Shown here: positions 28,701 through 35,063 of the stretch, piece by piece
How the letters are laid out: each line of letters opens with the position of its first letter
Position numbering within the stretch: position 1 is the stretch's first letter
Assembly (NCBI GenBank): GCA_003246265.1
Contig: QKAU01000045.1
Coordinates: 1-64,000, forward strand
Direction: 5' to 3'
Source: Kiritimatiellales bacterium
Lineage (GTDB): Bacteria > Verrucomicrobiota > Kiritimatiellia > Kiritimatiellales > Pontiellaceae
Length of the DNA: 64,000 nucleotides
Made by a program: the position numbers and the translations under genes
The notes under the pieces: generated by a model
Database searches by the model: none
What the model was told of the DNA's origin: nothing
What the model saw: only the letters and a program-made list of their open reading frames with translations

Positions 28701-29468
28701 GCGCTGCTGAGCACGCTGAACAACGTCTGGGGCGGCGTGGAGAAGGCAAACAGCGCAATCGACCTGTCCGGTTACAACATCCAGCCGGGAGCCGAATACA
28801 AACTCTCGTTCGACATTTACATACCGGTCGGCTTGGCGGCTCCCGTGGGTGGCATCTTCCTGCGCTGGGCCGACGACACGTCCGGCAACGGACCGTTTGA
28901 TTATTCGCAGGAAGCATCGGCAAGCGGCGTACATCATTTCGAGTATGCCGGCACGTTCCCGATGAACTATGGGAGCTCGGATTTCATTCCGACGCGGGTG
29001 TGGCCGATCATCTACTTCCATCAGGATGGTGCGGTAGCCGATGACCATGTCTACATCGACAACATCCTTTTCGAGATCGGCCCCACGCCGGCCAGTACGC
29101 TGCCCAGCTACCAGGAGTGGGCCGCAATCGTCGGGCTTTCCGGGGCCGATGCCGATCCTTCGCTGGACCTGGACCAGGACGGGTTGACCAATATGGAGGA
29201 ATACCTGTCGGGCTTCGATCCCATGAACGCTTCGTCGGTGTTCGCCGTTGAATCCGTGCAGATGCCGGGGGCCGATGGCCTCGTGGTACAGTGGGAGTCC
29301 ATGGAACATCGCATCTATACCATCCTCATGGCGACGAACCTGGTATCGGTCGGCTACCAGGTCGTGGCAGACAACATCGCGTATCCGCGGAACAGCTACA
29401 CGGTCGATGTCGGGCAGGCTACAGGATACGTGCAGGTCGGGGTTCGCCTGTCGGAAGGGGGGGAATAG
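22764..29468 (+). CDS. giant secreted modular glycoside-hydrolase-like protein (CBM-like, PKD, DUF5060, TIM barrel, DNRLRE, TSP3)
   Basis: The protein has 2234 residues with a signal peptide (MRRIWVALAVVVAAAAWSSAQ). Modules, approximate residues: a sandwich 25-145, a Gly-rich linker near 141-152, CBM-like module A 153-349, a second sandwich 359-496, PKD 506-594, DUF5060-like 600-722, a TIM-barrel catalytic-type domain 726-1096, a collagen-binding-2-like sandwich 1100-1189, PKD 1195-1282, putative-Ig (He_PIG) 1286-1372, DNRLRE-like 1376-1529, PKD 1533-1625, CBM-like module B 1630-1827, PKD 1831-1922, a sandwich 1928-2107, a TSP3/EF-hand-like 'DADPSLDLDQDGLTNMEEY' 2113-2157 and a C-terminal sandwich. 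In the barrel, 'NLGEENS' (Glu917/918) and 'ANDEQGP' (Glu1001) are candidate acid/base and nucleophile. It probably binds and cuts a polysaccharide outside the cell; the substrate is unknown. Confidence 0.82.
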   Translation: MRRIWVALAVVVAAAAWSSAQQSVTSFTLMNADTDLPIAGHDPFVSGASIDLATLPTRNLNIRANTSPYPVGSLRFDYDGAIGYQLENGAPYALAKDTSGDFWPWTPSVGSHTLTGTPFTEAGAAGTAGTSLTINFTVADSGGGGGGGGGGGTGAWIESGGMLVMEAENAEFPAGWKTTTVTPPADATMGGFLGGGYVEWTGAQYSGLTIADSAANAVVTYTFVIATEGDYTFRWRSKQYSSVSAGDAGNDTFFRFADGTVPAGAYDFSQFVKVWVQSKTAWSWQTTGEPAAAVFYANNMKRHYPPGVHSIQLAARSPGHAIDRIVLHHSSVPFNETTFNNASESDRQGAPETMVYAATTDFPIINSGEVPYYKDTARNALAIDAANTAYRGKFARAQTPFAGVGSTYDVTITSLRELDGECTYRFLVNGAVKGSAQNSSTTTDYAPQSHTFAGITIASNDTIAVESNTDSNGLVPEGAGFAWARGRWTTLTLVPSSGGGGGGGSDPVADAGVDKAVVLPSTSVVLNGSGTDDGSIAAYGWSQVSGPNTATLSDTNTASLTASGLIEGSYVFRLTVTDDEGNTGSDDVIVTVTTASSAGVVFTGELRQWHKVTLTLDGPSTSEGATPNPFTDYRMNVTFTHPSSGLSYVVPGYFAADGNAANTGATAGNQWRAHLSPDHTGLWNYSISFRSGANVAVGDAAAGAALAPHDGKSGSFTVAESDKPAEDFRTKGRLTYAGSRYLKHAGDGTAFIKTGADAPENFLSYNEFDNTYNRGGTSYLKSWSPHVGDWESGDPTWNGGKGKGIIGAINYLASEGQNVFSFLTYNAGGDSDDVWPFTAPDNPLRYDCSRLDQWEIVFEHGQNKGMYLHVKTQETENDNGNQWALDNGDVGTERKLYYRELVARFGHHLALNWNLGEENSQTEAQEKAMAQYFHDTDPYHHNIVLHTFPGEHYRYDWHLGTQSKLTGCSIQTAYGSVHADTLTQINNSTGAGRPWVVANDEQGPANYANPPDNGWPGYSGGTTPSQAQMRQNVVWGNLMAGGAGIELYAGYQNPESDLTLQNFRSRDRMWDYCRFAKHFFNNHLPFSQMVNANGLIGNSANNNSKYCFAKADSVYAIYLPSGGTTTLNLSAATGQFVVKWFDPRNGGDLLDGSVATVNGGGTVSVGNPPNNSSQDWAVLVCRAGEEYNGENRRTTPIVNAGADQTIVLPANSAVLNGSASDNGTIVSYAWAQVSGPGAATLGATNAATLAVSNLVAGTYVFRLTATDDEGHAESDTASVIVKVNTVPAITTTILPSGKVTVPYSEQIARTSGDAPFTWSIAAGGLPDGLSLGNDGMVSGTPTTIGTNTFTVRVADQQGDSDEQALTIAIEPEPNTETFVFNPIDDAYLESGVLNNNTLLKIENGRRIAYLKFNVSGLSGDLVSATLSMKCDTDGGNGTINLYKGSHNSWTEADLSTANAPAAGAKVGEYAGTYAVGTIYTADVAPLLDGLGDATYSIVAEMASGGNDAWFSSSEGAYEPVLEIVVDHGTIIGHRPVVDAGQDITVSLPDNQATLGGSASDHEGAVSIQWTQLSGPNSAVLVGATNATLTAAGLIAGEYVFEIMATDSDGNTAKDSAKVTVTDPGSGGGETGAWIESGGLVVMEAEHAELVSSWVARPTTYGAANAMAGSLGDGWLEWTGAQYSGLSLPESQVNAILTFTFEIQTAGDYYFRWRSKQYNNVSAGDAGNDTFVSLTSGTPVSGFQDFSNFTKVWVQSQTAWSWQTTFEPVSATFYANANVRRHYEAGRHTIRLAARSPGHAIDRIVLHHSSVPFNEANFENAPESARVGDSGDPVAVAGSDQVVSLPNNHITLHGSATDFDGTISAYAWTQLSGPNAALLSGGTTATLTASNLVLGTYVFELTVTDNEGNTGSDSVAVVVQNPAPPLVRTVLWEEDFDSASPGTSSGVNQTLAGADFFTANGILSEVVAAPAAFTTASGNAALLSTLNNVWGGVEKANSAIDLSGYNIQPGAEYKLSFDIYIPVGLAAPVGGIFLRWADDTSGNGPFDYSQEASASGVHHFEYAGTFPMNYGSSDFIPTRVWPIIYFHQDGAVADDHVYIDNILFEIGPTPASTLPSYQEWAAIVGLSGADADPSLDLDQDGLTNMEEYLSGFDPMNASSVFAVESVQMPGADGLVVQWESMEHRIYTILMATNLVSVGYQVVADNIAYPRNSYTVDVGQATGYVQVGVRLSEGGE
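23220..23808 (+). repeat. intragenic duplicated CBM-like module, copy A
   Basis: This segment of the giant gene encodes a module beginning 'GAWIESGGMLVMEAENAEF' and ending with 'AIDRIVLHHSSVPFNE'. The same module recurs at 27651-28245 with long identical stretches such as 'FRWRSKQY', 'VSAGDAGNDTF', 'KVWVQS', 'TAWSWQTT' and 'RSPGHAIDRIVLHHSSVPFN'. The nucleotide sequence is also very similar over these parts, indicating duplication inside the gene or maintained gene conversion. Confidence 0.85.
27651..28245 (+). repeat. intragenic duplicated CBM-like module, copy B
   Basis: This is the second copy of the module at 23220-23808, separated from it by the catalytic-type barrel, two PKD domains, the He_PIG domain, the DNRLRE-like module and another PKD domain. 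It opens 'GAWIESGGLVVMEAEHAEL' and keeps 'WLEWTGAQYSGL'. Conserved Trp, Tyr and Asp residues in both copies suggest a carbohydrate-binding surface related to CBM6/35 or GH115 C-terminal modules. The family assignment is tentative. Confidence 0.85.
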
Positions 29469-29469
29469 C

Positions 29470-30225
29470 ATGAAGAAGATTCGATGCATGGCCGCACTCA
29501 TGGTTTGCGGAGGGGTGCTTGCTGCCCGGGCCGCGCTGCTGGCCGGCACCCCGGAGGGCGCGCCCTATGCCGGACGCGTGGCCATCGGCGACTACGGGTT
29601 CGGGGCCGGTTATCCCATCCTCCAGGCCCGGCCCTTCGGTACCGGCTCCCAGGACTGCCAGCTGGTTTCCGTGTGGTTCGGGAGCCAGCTCTATTGGGAA
29701 GGGGGGGCGGGGGCGCTCTCCTTGTCGATCTATGCCGACAGCGGCGGCGTGCCTGGTTCTCCCGTGGCGGGAGGGCTTGCCCTGTTCTCGGCCAGTGCCG
29801 CAACCGTCGACCAGATGCTGTATCCGTCGTCGTCGCTGCTCCTGATGGCGAACACCACCTACTGGCTGGTGGCTTCCGCGGACCAGTCGCAGGGCGCAAC
29901 GCGATACTGGTGGAACCTGACGGACAGCGCGCTCTTCGAATCCGCGCTGCCGGGCGCGGGCCTGCCGTTGGCCAGGGCCAACGATGCCGGCGGATGGGCA
30001 GCCTATTCCGGCGCCTCCATGCAGGTGGCAATCCAGGGAACGGCCGTGCCGGAACCGGCGACCCTCTCCTTCTTCGGTCTTGGGGGCATCGGGACCTTCC
30101 TGTTGCGCGGCAAACGCCGCCGCCGGTCGTGCTCCGGTGCTGTCCGGTCGTACGAAACGCTGGTCTACCGGACCTCCTTCTTGGAGGAGGAGCGCGCCGC
30201 CCCGGCGCTGGCGGAGTGCCACTAG
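29470..30225 (+). CDS. PEP-CTERM sorting-domain protein with an unusual C-terminal tail
   Basis: The protein has 251 residues; its ATG is one base after the stop of the giant gene. It has a signal peptide (CMAALMVCGGVLAARAAL). A beta-rich domain follows with 'YPILQARPFGTGSQDCQLVSVW', then 'MANTTYWLVASAD', resembling the choice-of-anchor domains of PEP-CTERM proteins. At about residues 193-220 is the sorting signal: 'VPEPATLSFFGLGGIG', a hydrophobic stretch and the basic cluster GKRRRR. PEP-CTERM proteins are processed by exosortase; no exosortase is in the window. Usually the protein ends at the Arg cluster, but here about 30 further residues follow ('SCSGAVRSYETL...'). The coupling suggests co-expression with the giant protein as a surface partner. 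Confidence 0.82.
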   Translation: MKKIRCMAALMVCGGVLAARAALLAGTPEGAPYAGRVAIGDYGFGAGYPILQARPFGTGSQDCQLVSVWFGSQLYWEGGAGALSLSIYADSGGVPGSPVAGGLALFSASAATVDQMLYPSSSLLLMANTTYWLVASADQSQGATRYWWNLTDSALFESALPGAGLPLARANDAGGWAAYSGASMQVAIQGTAVPEPATLSFFGLGGIGTFLLRGKRRRRSCSGAVRSYETLVYRTSFLEEERAAPALAECH

Positions 30226-30344
30226 CATTCCATTCGGCTTCCGCGTATCTCCCAGCGACGGCACTGCCGCCTCAAACGACGCCGCGAAATCGGTTTCCCT
30301 GTCCGGGGGTCTTGTGGCAGATTGCCGTCCAACGGAGACCACCG
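30226..30344. other. intergenic region upstream of the fatty-acid cluster
   Basis: This 119-base spacer separates the PEP-CTERM gene from yceD and must contain the promoter of the fab cluster if that cluster is transcribed on its own. I could not pick a confident -35/-10 pair, and no strong terminator stem followed by T residues was seen. Confidence 0.3.
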
Positions 30345-30806
30345 ATGAAGATTCTGGTAGCGCGCATTCCGGAGGAGGGGTCGTACTACGAGGGAAGCGA
30401 TCCCGCGGAGATCCTGCAGCTTGAAAACGACCCGCTTGCCCAGCCGGACGGGGAGGTCGGATACGACCTCTATGCGCAGCGCGTCTCCGGTGAACTGGTG
30501 GTGCGCGGAACCCTTCTTTCGCCGCTGCGGATGCGGTGCGCAAGATGTACGGAATTTTTCTCGACAACGGTAGGGGTTTCCGATTTTCTACGCGCTTACC
30601 CCGCCCCGGAAGGGACTGACTCGGTCGATATTACGGACGATTTGCGGGAGGAGATTTTGTTGCATGTGCCGCATTTCGCGGTCTGCGACGAGGGGTGCAA
30701 GGGCATGTGTCCGCAATGTGGAGCCAATCTCAACCGCGGCTCCTGCGGGTGCAAGACGGAGGGTGGAGACAATCCCTGGTCCGCCCTGGATGGATTGAAT
30801 TTATAG
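30345..30806 (+). CDS. yceD: YceD/DUF177 family protein
   Basis: This 153-residue soluble protein starts at ATG 30345 with GGAG about 8 bases upstream. DUF177 proteins are encoded directly before rpmF in many bacteria and are implicated in 23S rRNA processing and in phospholipid gene regulation. Here the typical core is visible ('RVSGELVVRGTLLSPLRMRC', 'DITDDLREEILLHVP'). The Cys pattern C-A-R-C then C-D-E-G-C-K-G-M-C-P-Q-C is the family's usual metal-binding signature. The gene lies 15 bases before rpmF, so the pair is almost certainly co-transcribed. Confidence 0.88.
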   Translation: MKILVARIPEEGSYYEGSDPAEILQLENDPLAQPDGEVGYDLYAQRVSGELVVRGTLLSPLRMRCARCTEFFSTTVGVSDFLRAYPAPEGTDSVDITDDLREEILLHVPHFAVCDEGCKGMCPQCGANLNRGSCGCKTEGGDNPWSALDGLNL

Positions 30807-30821
30807 CGTAGGAGGAATGCA

Positions 30822-31010
30822 ATGGCAGTTCCGAAGAGAAAGACTTCCAAGAGCAGGACCGCAATGCGTAAGGCGCAGAACACCAAGAAGCCGATCGCCC
30901 GCGCGTCCTCGTGCTCCCAGTGCAGCGCCCCGGCAATGCCCCACCGCGTCTGCACCAGCTGCGGATACTACAACGGTCGGCAGGTATTGACGGTAGCTAC
31001 CGACGAGTAG
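30822..31010 (+). CDS. rpmF: 50S ribosomal protein L32
   Basis: This 62-residue ribosomal protein begins 'MAVPKRKTSKSRTAMRKAQ', the classic L32 start. It carries a zinc ribbon with Cys pairs C-S-Q-C (residues 31-34) and C-T-S-C (44-47), so this is the zinc-binding form. GGAGG lies 7-11 bases upstream of the ATG. The position between yceD and plsX is the conserved bacterial arrangement linking ribosome and membrane-lipid synthesis. Confidence 0.97.
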   Translation: MAVPKRKTSKSRTAMRKAQNTKKPIARASSCSQCSAPAMPHRVCTSCGYYNGRQVLTVATDE

Positions 31011-31015
31011 GCTCC

Positions 31016-32032
31016 ATGCGTATCTCTATTGATGCGATGGGGGGGGATTACGCCCCGGCCGAGATCGTTGCGGGAACCCTCCAGGCCGCCGAAGAGCTCG
31101 ATGGGATCGAGAAGCTGTTCCTGGTCGGCGACGAGACGGCCATCCGGACCGAGTTGGCCAAGCACCCCCGTTCCATTCCCGGTTGCATCGAGATCGTCCA
31201 TGCCTCGGAAGTGATCGCCATGGACGAGACGCCGGCGTTGGCATTGCGGCGCAAGAAGGATTCCTCGATCATGCGCTCCGTCGAACTGGTCAAGGACGGC
31301 CGGGCGGATGCAATCTACTCTGCCGGAAGCACCGGTGCGGCCGTGGCCGCCAGCCTCCTGCGCCTGCGGACGCTCGAACAGGTCGACCGCCCCGCCATCG
31401 CCACCGTGATGCCCTCGATCAAAGGTCCCTTTGTCCTGCTGGATGCCGGGGCCACCCCCGACTGCACGCCGCACATGCTCGCCGAATTCGGCGTGATGGG
31501 CAGCATCTATGCCGAGCATATCCTCGGCATCGACCATCCGCGCGTCGGCCTGATGAGCATCGGCGAGGAGGATTCGAAGGGGAGCAAGTCCACGAAGGAG
31601 GCGTTCCAGATCCTCGAGCAGGCCCGCCTGAACTTTATCGGCAATGTCGAAAGCCACGACATGTTCGAGGGCTCCGTGGATGTCGTCGTCTGCGACGGCT
31701 TCGTCGGCAACGTGGTGCTCAAGACCAGCGAGGGCGCGGCCCACGCCATGGTCCAGTGGATCAAGGAGGTGTTCGTTTCGACACCCGTCCGCAAGATCGG
31801 CGCGGGCATCCTCAAGGCTTCGGGCGCCATTGCCGACCTGAAGCAGAAGATCGATCCGGAGGTATACGGCGGCGCTCCGCTGCTCGGGGTCAACGGCGTG
31901 GTCATTATCGGGCATGGCTCTTCGAGCTCCGTTGCCGTCTACAACGGCATCCGGGTGGCTTCGGAGGCGATCAATCATGGCGTAAACCGTTTGATTGAGG
32001 CTGAACTTAAGGCTATAACCCCAGCATCCTAG
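31016..32032 (+). CDS. plsX: phosphate acyltransferase PlsX
   Basis: This 338-residue enzyme makes acyl-phosphate from acyl-ACP and phosphate for the PlsY step of phosphatidate synthesis, acting peripherally at the membrane. The start 'MRISIDAMGGDYAPAEIV' is diagnostic. Further matches are 'ALRRKKDSSIMRSVELVKDG', 'IYSAGSTGAAVAASLL' and 'VCDGFVGNVVLKTSEG'. ATG 31016 lies five bases after the rpmF stop with little room for a Shine-Dalgarno, so translation may be coupled. The TAG stop shares a base with a possible GTG start of fabH. Confidence 0.97.
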   Translation: MRISIDAMGGDYAPAEIVAGTLQAAEELDGIEKLFLVGDETAIRTELAKHPRSIPGCIEIVHASEVIAMDETPALALRRKKDSSIMRSVELVKDGRADAIYSAGSTGAAVAASLLRLRTLEQVDRPAIATVMPSIKGPFVLLDAGATPDCTPHMLAEFGVMGSIYAEHILGIDHPRVGLMSIGEEDSKGSKSTKEAFQILEQARLNFIGNVESHDMFEGSVDVVVCDGFVGNVVLKTSEGAAHAMVQWIKEVFVSTPVRKIGAGILKASGAIADLKQKIDPEVYGGAPLLGVNGVVIIGHGSSSSVAVYNGIRVASEAINHGVNRLIEAELKAITPAS

Positions 32033-32052
32033 TGGTTTCACGGAACGCTTGC

Positions 32053-33048
32053 ATGGATTCCAGACGGACAGTTTCAATCATCGGAACCGGTGCGTATTTG
32101 CCTGAAAAGGTGGTCACGAACCGCGATCTGGAATCGATCGTCGAAACCTCCGACGACTGGATCTATTCCCGGACCGGCATGCGCGAACGGCGCATTGCCG
32201 CCGAAGGACAGGCTACGTCCGACCTCGGGGCGGAAGCCGCGCGCAAGGCCCTGGCGGACGCCGGCATCGGGGCGGAGGAGCTCGACCTGGTCATTGTGGC
32301 AACGCTCTCGCCCGACATGTTCTTCCCCAGCACGGCCTGCTTCGTCCAGGAGAAGATCGGCGCGAAGAAGGCCTACTGCTACGATCTCGGTGCGGCCTGC
32401 TCCGGTTTCCTGTACGCGCTTGACACCGCCAAGAACCAGATCGCCAGCGGGGCGGTCGACACCGCGCTCGTCATCGGCGCGGAAAAGATGAGCGCCTTTA
32501 TCGACTGGCAGGACCGCTCCACCTGCATCCTTTTCGGCGACGGGGCGGGGGCCGCGGTACTGCGCGCGGGTGGAACCGGCCGCGGCGTCATGGAATCGGT
32601 CATGGGCTCGGACGGATCGCTGGCCAACCTGCTCTGGACGCCCGGCGGAGGAAGCCGAAACCCGATTTCGCACGAGCTGGTCGACCAGCGCCAGCAATAC
32701 CTCAAGATGGAGGGGCGCGAGGTCTTCAAGCACGCCGTCGTGCGCATGGGCGACGCGGTCGTCCAGGTGCTCGAGAAGAACGGGGTCTCGGCCGACGACG
32801 TGAAGTGCTTCATACCTCACCAGGCCAACATCCGCATCATCGACGCCATCTCGAAGCGACTGGGCGTGGCGGACCGCATGTACACCAACGTCGAGAAGTA
32901 TGCCAACACCTCTTCGGCCGCCCTGGCGATCGCCCTCGACGAAGCCGTGAAGGACGGCACCGTGCAGAACGGGGATCTCGTGGCGCTGACCGTCTTCGGC
33001 GGGGGCTTCACCTGGGGTGCCAATCTATTGGAGTGGAACAAGCCATGA
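32053..33048 (+). CDS. fabH: beta-ketoacyl-ACP synthase III (FabH)
   Basis: This 331-residue condensing enzyme starts fatty-acid synthesis by joining acetyl-CoA (or a branched acyl-CoA) to malonyl-ACP. The catalytic triad is visible as Cys116 ('GAACSGFLYAL'), His256 ('IPHQANIRII') and Asn285 ('YANTSSAAL'). 'GTGAYLPEKVVTNRDLE' opens the fold, with 'TSDDWIYSRTGMRERRI' after it. I prefer ATG 32053 (GGAA seven bases upstream) over GTG 32032, which overlaps the plsX stop and would add seven residues not usual for FabH. The stop overlaps fabD by four bases. Confidence 0.96.
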   Translation: MDSRRTVSIIGTGAYLPEKVVTNRDLESIVETSDDWIYSRTGMRERRIAAEGQATSDLGAEAARKALADAGIGAEELDLVIVATLSPDMFFPSTACFVQEKIGAKKAYCYDLGAACSGFLYALDTAKNQIASGAVDTALVIGAEKMSAFIDWQDRSTCILFGDGAGAAVLRAGGTGRGVMESVMGSDGSLANLLWTPGGGSRNPISHELVDQRQQYLKMEGREVFKHAVVRMGDAVVQVLEKNGVSADDVKCFIPHQANIRIIDAISKRLGVADRMYTNVEKYANTSSAALAIALDEAVKDGTVQNGDLVALTVFGGGFTWGANLLEWNKP

Positions 33049-33950
33049 AAAGAGCCATCGTCTTCCCGGGACAGGGATCGCAGTCCGTAGGCATGGGCAA
33101 GGATCTTGCCGATGCGGTGCCGGAGTGCAAGGCCCTCTTCGAGCAGGCCAACGACATCCTCGGCTACGACCTCGCGCAGGTCTGCTTCGAGGGTCCGCAG
33201 GAGGAGCTGAACAAGTCGAACCACGCCCAGCTTGGGATCTTCGTCGCCAGCGCCGCCGCCTTCCGTGCATGGGAGCTCCGGCAGCCGGGACTGGCCTTCG
33301 ACGTGCTCGCCGGCCATAGCCTGGGCGAATGGACGGCGTTGCACATCGCCGGGGTGGTGGACTTCGCCACGACCATCCGCGTACTCAAGGCCCGCGGCGA
33401 ATTCATGCAGGCGGCCTGCGTGCAGAATCCCGGCGCCATGCTTGCCGTCATGAATCTCGATGGCGACGTGCTGGTGGAGATCGCCGCCAAGGCGGGGTGC
33501 CATGTCGCCAACTTCAATTCGCTGGGCCAGACGGTCCTGTCGGGCACGGCGGCCTCGATCGGCGAAGCGGAAAAACGGGTGTCCGAAGCCGGGGCCAAGC
33601 GGGCGGTCCGCCTGCCGGTCGCCGGAGCGTTCCACTCGCCGCTGATGCAGCCGGCCGCCGACCGGATGGCCGAGTTCCTCGCCCACATCGAGCTGGCTCC
33701 CCCCCGCCTGCCGGTGCTCTCCAACGTGACCGCGGCCGCCCACGATCCCGCCGCCATCCGCGAGAACATGGTGCGGCAGATCACTTCGTCCGTCCAGTGG
33801 GTCGCCTCGGTGCAGAAGCTGGTCTCCGAAGGGGTGGGGGAGATCGTCGAATGCGGGCCCGGCAAGGTGTTGACAGGGCTGGTTAAGCGTATTGACAAGG
33901 ACGTGGCAGTGCGTAACATCGGACAGCTTGTTGATATGGAAAGTGAATAG
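33045..33950 (+). CDS. fabD: malonyl-CoA:ACP transacylase (FabD)
   Basis: This 301-residue enzyme transfers malonyl groups from CoA to ACP. '[15 protein letters not shown]' opens the protein, the nucleophile is Ser92 in '[10 protein letters not shown]', and His197 in 'GAFHSPLM' is the catalytic base. 'VSNVTA' and '[11 protein letters not shown]' are the usual C-terminal marks. Its ATG lies in an ATGA overlap with fabH, so translation is coupled, and fabG follows ten bases downstream. Confidence 0.97.
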   Translation: MKRAIVFPGQGSQSVGMGKDLADAVPECKALFEQANDILGYDLAQVCFEGPQEELNKSNHAQLGIFVASAAAFRAWELRQPGLAFDVLAGHSLGEWTALHIAGVVDFATTIRVLKARGEFMQAACVQNPGAMLAVMNLDGDVLVEIAAKAGCHVANFNSLGQTVLSGTAASIGEAEKRVSEAGAKRAVRLPVAGAFHSPLMQPAADRMAEFLAHIELAPPRLPVLSNVTAAAHDPAAIRENMVRQITSSVQWVASVQKLVSEGVGEIVECGPGKVLTGLVKRIDKDVAVRNIGQLVDMESE

Positions 33951-33960
33951 AGGGGACAGC

Positions 33961-34704
33961 ATGTTTGAATTGAATGGGAAAACGGCGATGGTAACGGGCG
34001 CGGCCCGCGGACTGGGACAGGCGATCGCCGTCAAGCTGGCGCAGGCTGGTGCCGACGTGGCGCTGTGTGATCTCGACGCCGCATGGCTCGCCGAGACGGC
34101 CGGCAAGGTCCGGGCCCTGGGCCGCCGCGCCGAGTGCTACGGGGTCAACGTGGCCAAGGGCGACAGCGTGGCCGAGGGCGTAAAGGCCATCGAGAAGGAT
34201 TTTGGCAAGATCGACATCCTCGTAAACAACGCCGGCATCACCAAGGACGGCCTCCTGATGCGCATGGGCGAGGAGGACTGGGATGCGGTGCTCGACGTAA
34301 ACCTCAAGGGGACCTTCCTCTGCACCAAGGCCGCCATGCGCGGAATGATGAAGCAGCGGTCCGGTACCATCGTCAACATCGCCTCGGTGATTGGCCTGAT
34401 GGGCAACGCCGGCCAGGCGAACTACGCGGCCTCCAAGGGGGGCGTGATTTCCTTCAGCAAGACGGTAGCCAAGGAGCTGGCCTCGCGCAACGTCCGCTGC
34501 AACGCGGTGGCGCCGGGCTTCATCCGCACGGCGATGACCGATGCACTCGCTCCCGAGGTGCAGGCGAAAATGAAGGAACTGATTCCGCTGGCGCGCTTCG
34601 GCGAGCCCGAGGACGTTGCCAATGTTGTACTGTTCTTGGCAAGTGATGCCTCCGCATATGTCACGGGCCAGGTGCTCTCGACATGCGGCGGCATGGTAAT
34701 GTAG
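33961..34704 (+). CDS. fabG: 3-oxoacyl-ACP reductase (FabG)
   Basis: This 247-residue NADPH-dependent short-chain dehydrogenase reduces the beta-keto group in each elongation cycle. The Rossmann start is '[13 protein letters not shown]', '[16 protein letters not shown]' is the FabG loop, and the catalytic set is Ser142 ('IASVIG'), Tyr155 and Lys159 ('YAASK'). The C-terminus '[12 protein letters not shown]' matches 'GQ.L.V.GGM.M' of FabG, with Thr and Cys at the variable positions. GAGGGG lies 4-9 bases before the ATG. Confidence 0.97.
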   Translation: MFELNGKTAMVTGAARGLGQAIAVKLAQAGADVALCDLDAAWLAETAGKVRALGRRAECYGVNVAKGDSVAEGVKAIEKDFGKIDILVNNAGITKDGLLMRMGEEDWDAVLDVNLKGTFLCTKAAMRGMMKQRSGTIVNIASVIGLMGNAGQANYAASKGGVISFSKTVAKELASRNVRCNAVAPGFIRTAMTDALAPEVQAKMKELIPLARFGEPEDVANVVLFLASDASAYVTGQVLSTCGGMVM

Positions 34705-34740
34705 CGTTCATAAGTGTTAACCCAGGCAAAGGAGAAAGAA

Positions 34741-34977
34741 ATGGCACTTGAAGATAAAGTAAAAGACATCATCGTCGAACAGCTTGGCGTCAATGCCGAC
34801 CAGGTTACGTCCGACGCTTCCTTCATTGAAGACCTCGGTGCCGATTCGCTTGACACCGTCGAGCTGGTCATGGCCTTCGAAGAAGAGTTCGGCGCCGAAA
34901 TTCCCGATGAAGACGCTGAAAAGCTCACTTCCGTCGGCGGCGTCATCAGCTACCTGAAGGAAAAGGGCTTCGAATAA
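34741..34977 (+). CDS. acpP: acyl carrier protein
   Basis: This acidic 78-residue protein carries growing acyl chains on 4'-phosphopantetheine attached to Ser36 in '[13 protein letters not shown]'. The four-helix layout is canonical ('[15 protein letters not shown]', '[13 protein letters not shown]'). ATG 34741 has AAAGGAG upstream. An upstream in-frame ATG (34714) falls before this element and is rejected. Codons at the 5' end are less GC-rich than in neighbours, as expected for a highly expressed small protein. A strong hairpin lies right after the stop. Confidence 0.98.
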   Translation: MALEDKVKDIIVEQLGVNADQVTSDASFIEDLGADSLDTVELVMAFEEEFGAEIPDEDAEKLTSVGGVISYLKEKGFE

Positions 34978-34996
34978 CCGATCCGTCCGCTTTTCC

Positions 34997-35034
34997 AATG
35001 GCCGGACTGCCCTTTGCCGGGCGGTTCGGCCATT
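34997..35034 (+). other. 16-bp intercistronic hairpin between acpP and fabF
   Basis: Arms 34997-35012 and 35019-35034 pair over 16 positions (two G-U pairs) around a six-base loop. The structure lies 19 bases after the acpP stop and 29 bases before the fabF start. The 3' arm is followed by only a short T tract, so it is a weak terminator or an mRNA-stabilising/processing stem. Either would let acpP mRNA accumulate above fabF mRNA. Confidence 0.6.
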
Positions 35035-35063
35035 TAAGCAATCATCCGAACGAGGTACAAGTC

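Noticed and set aside
32032-32052. GTG start for fabH overlapping the plsX stop
   Set aside because: It adds seven residues not typical for FabH. ATG 32053 has a GGAA element at suitable distance.
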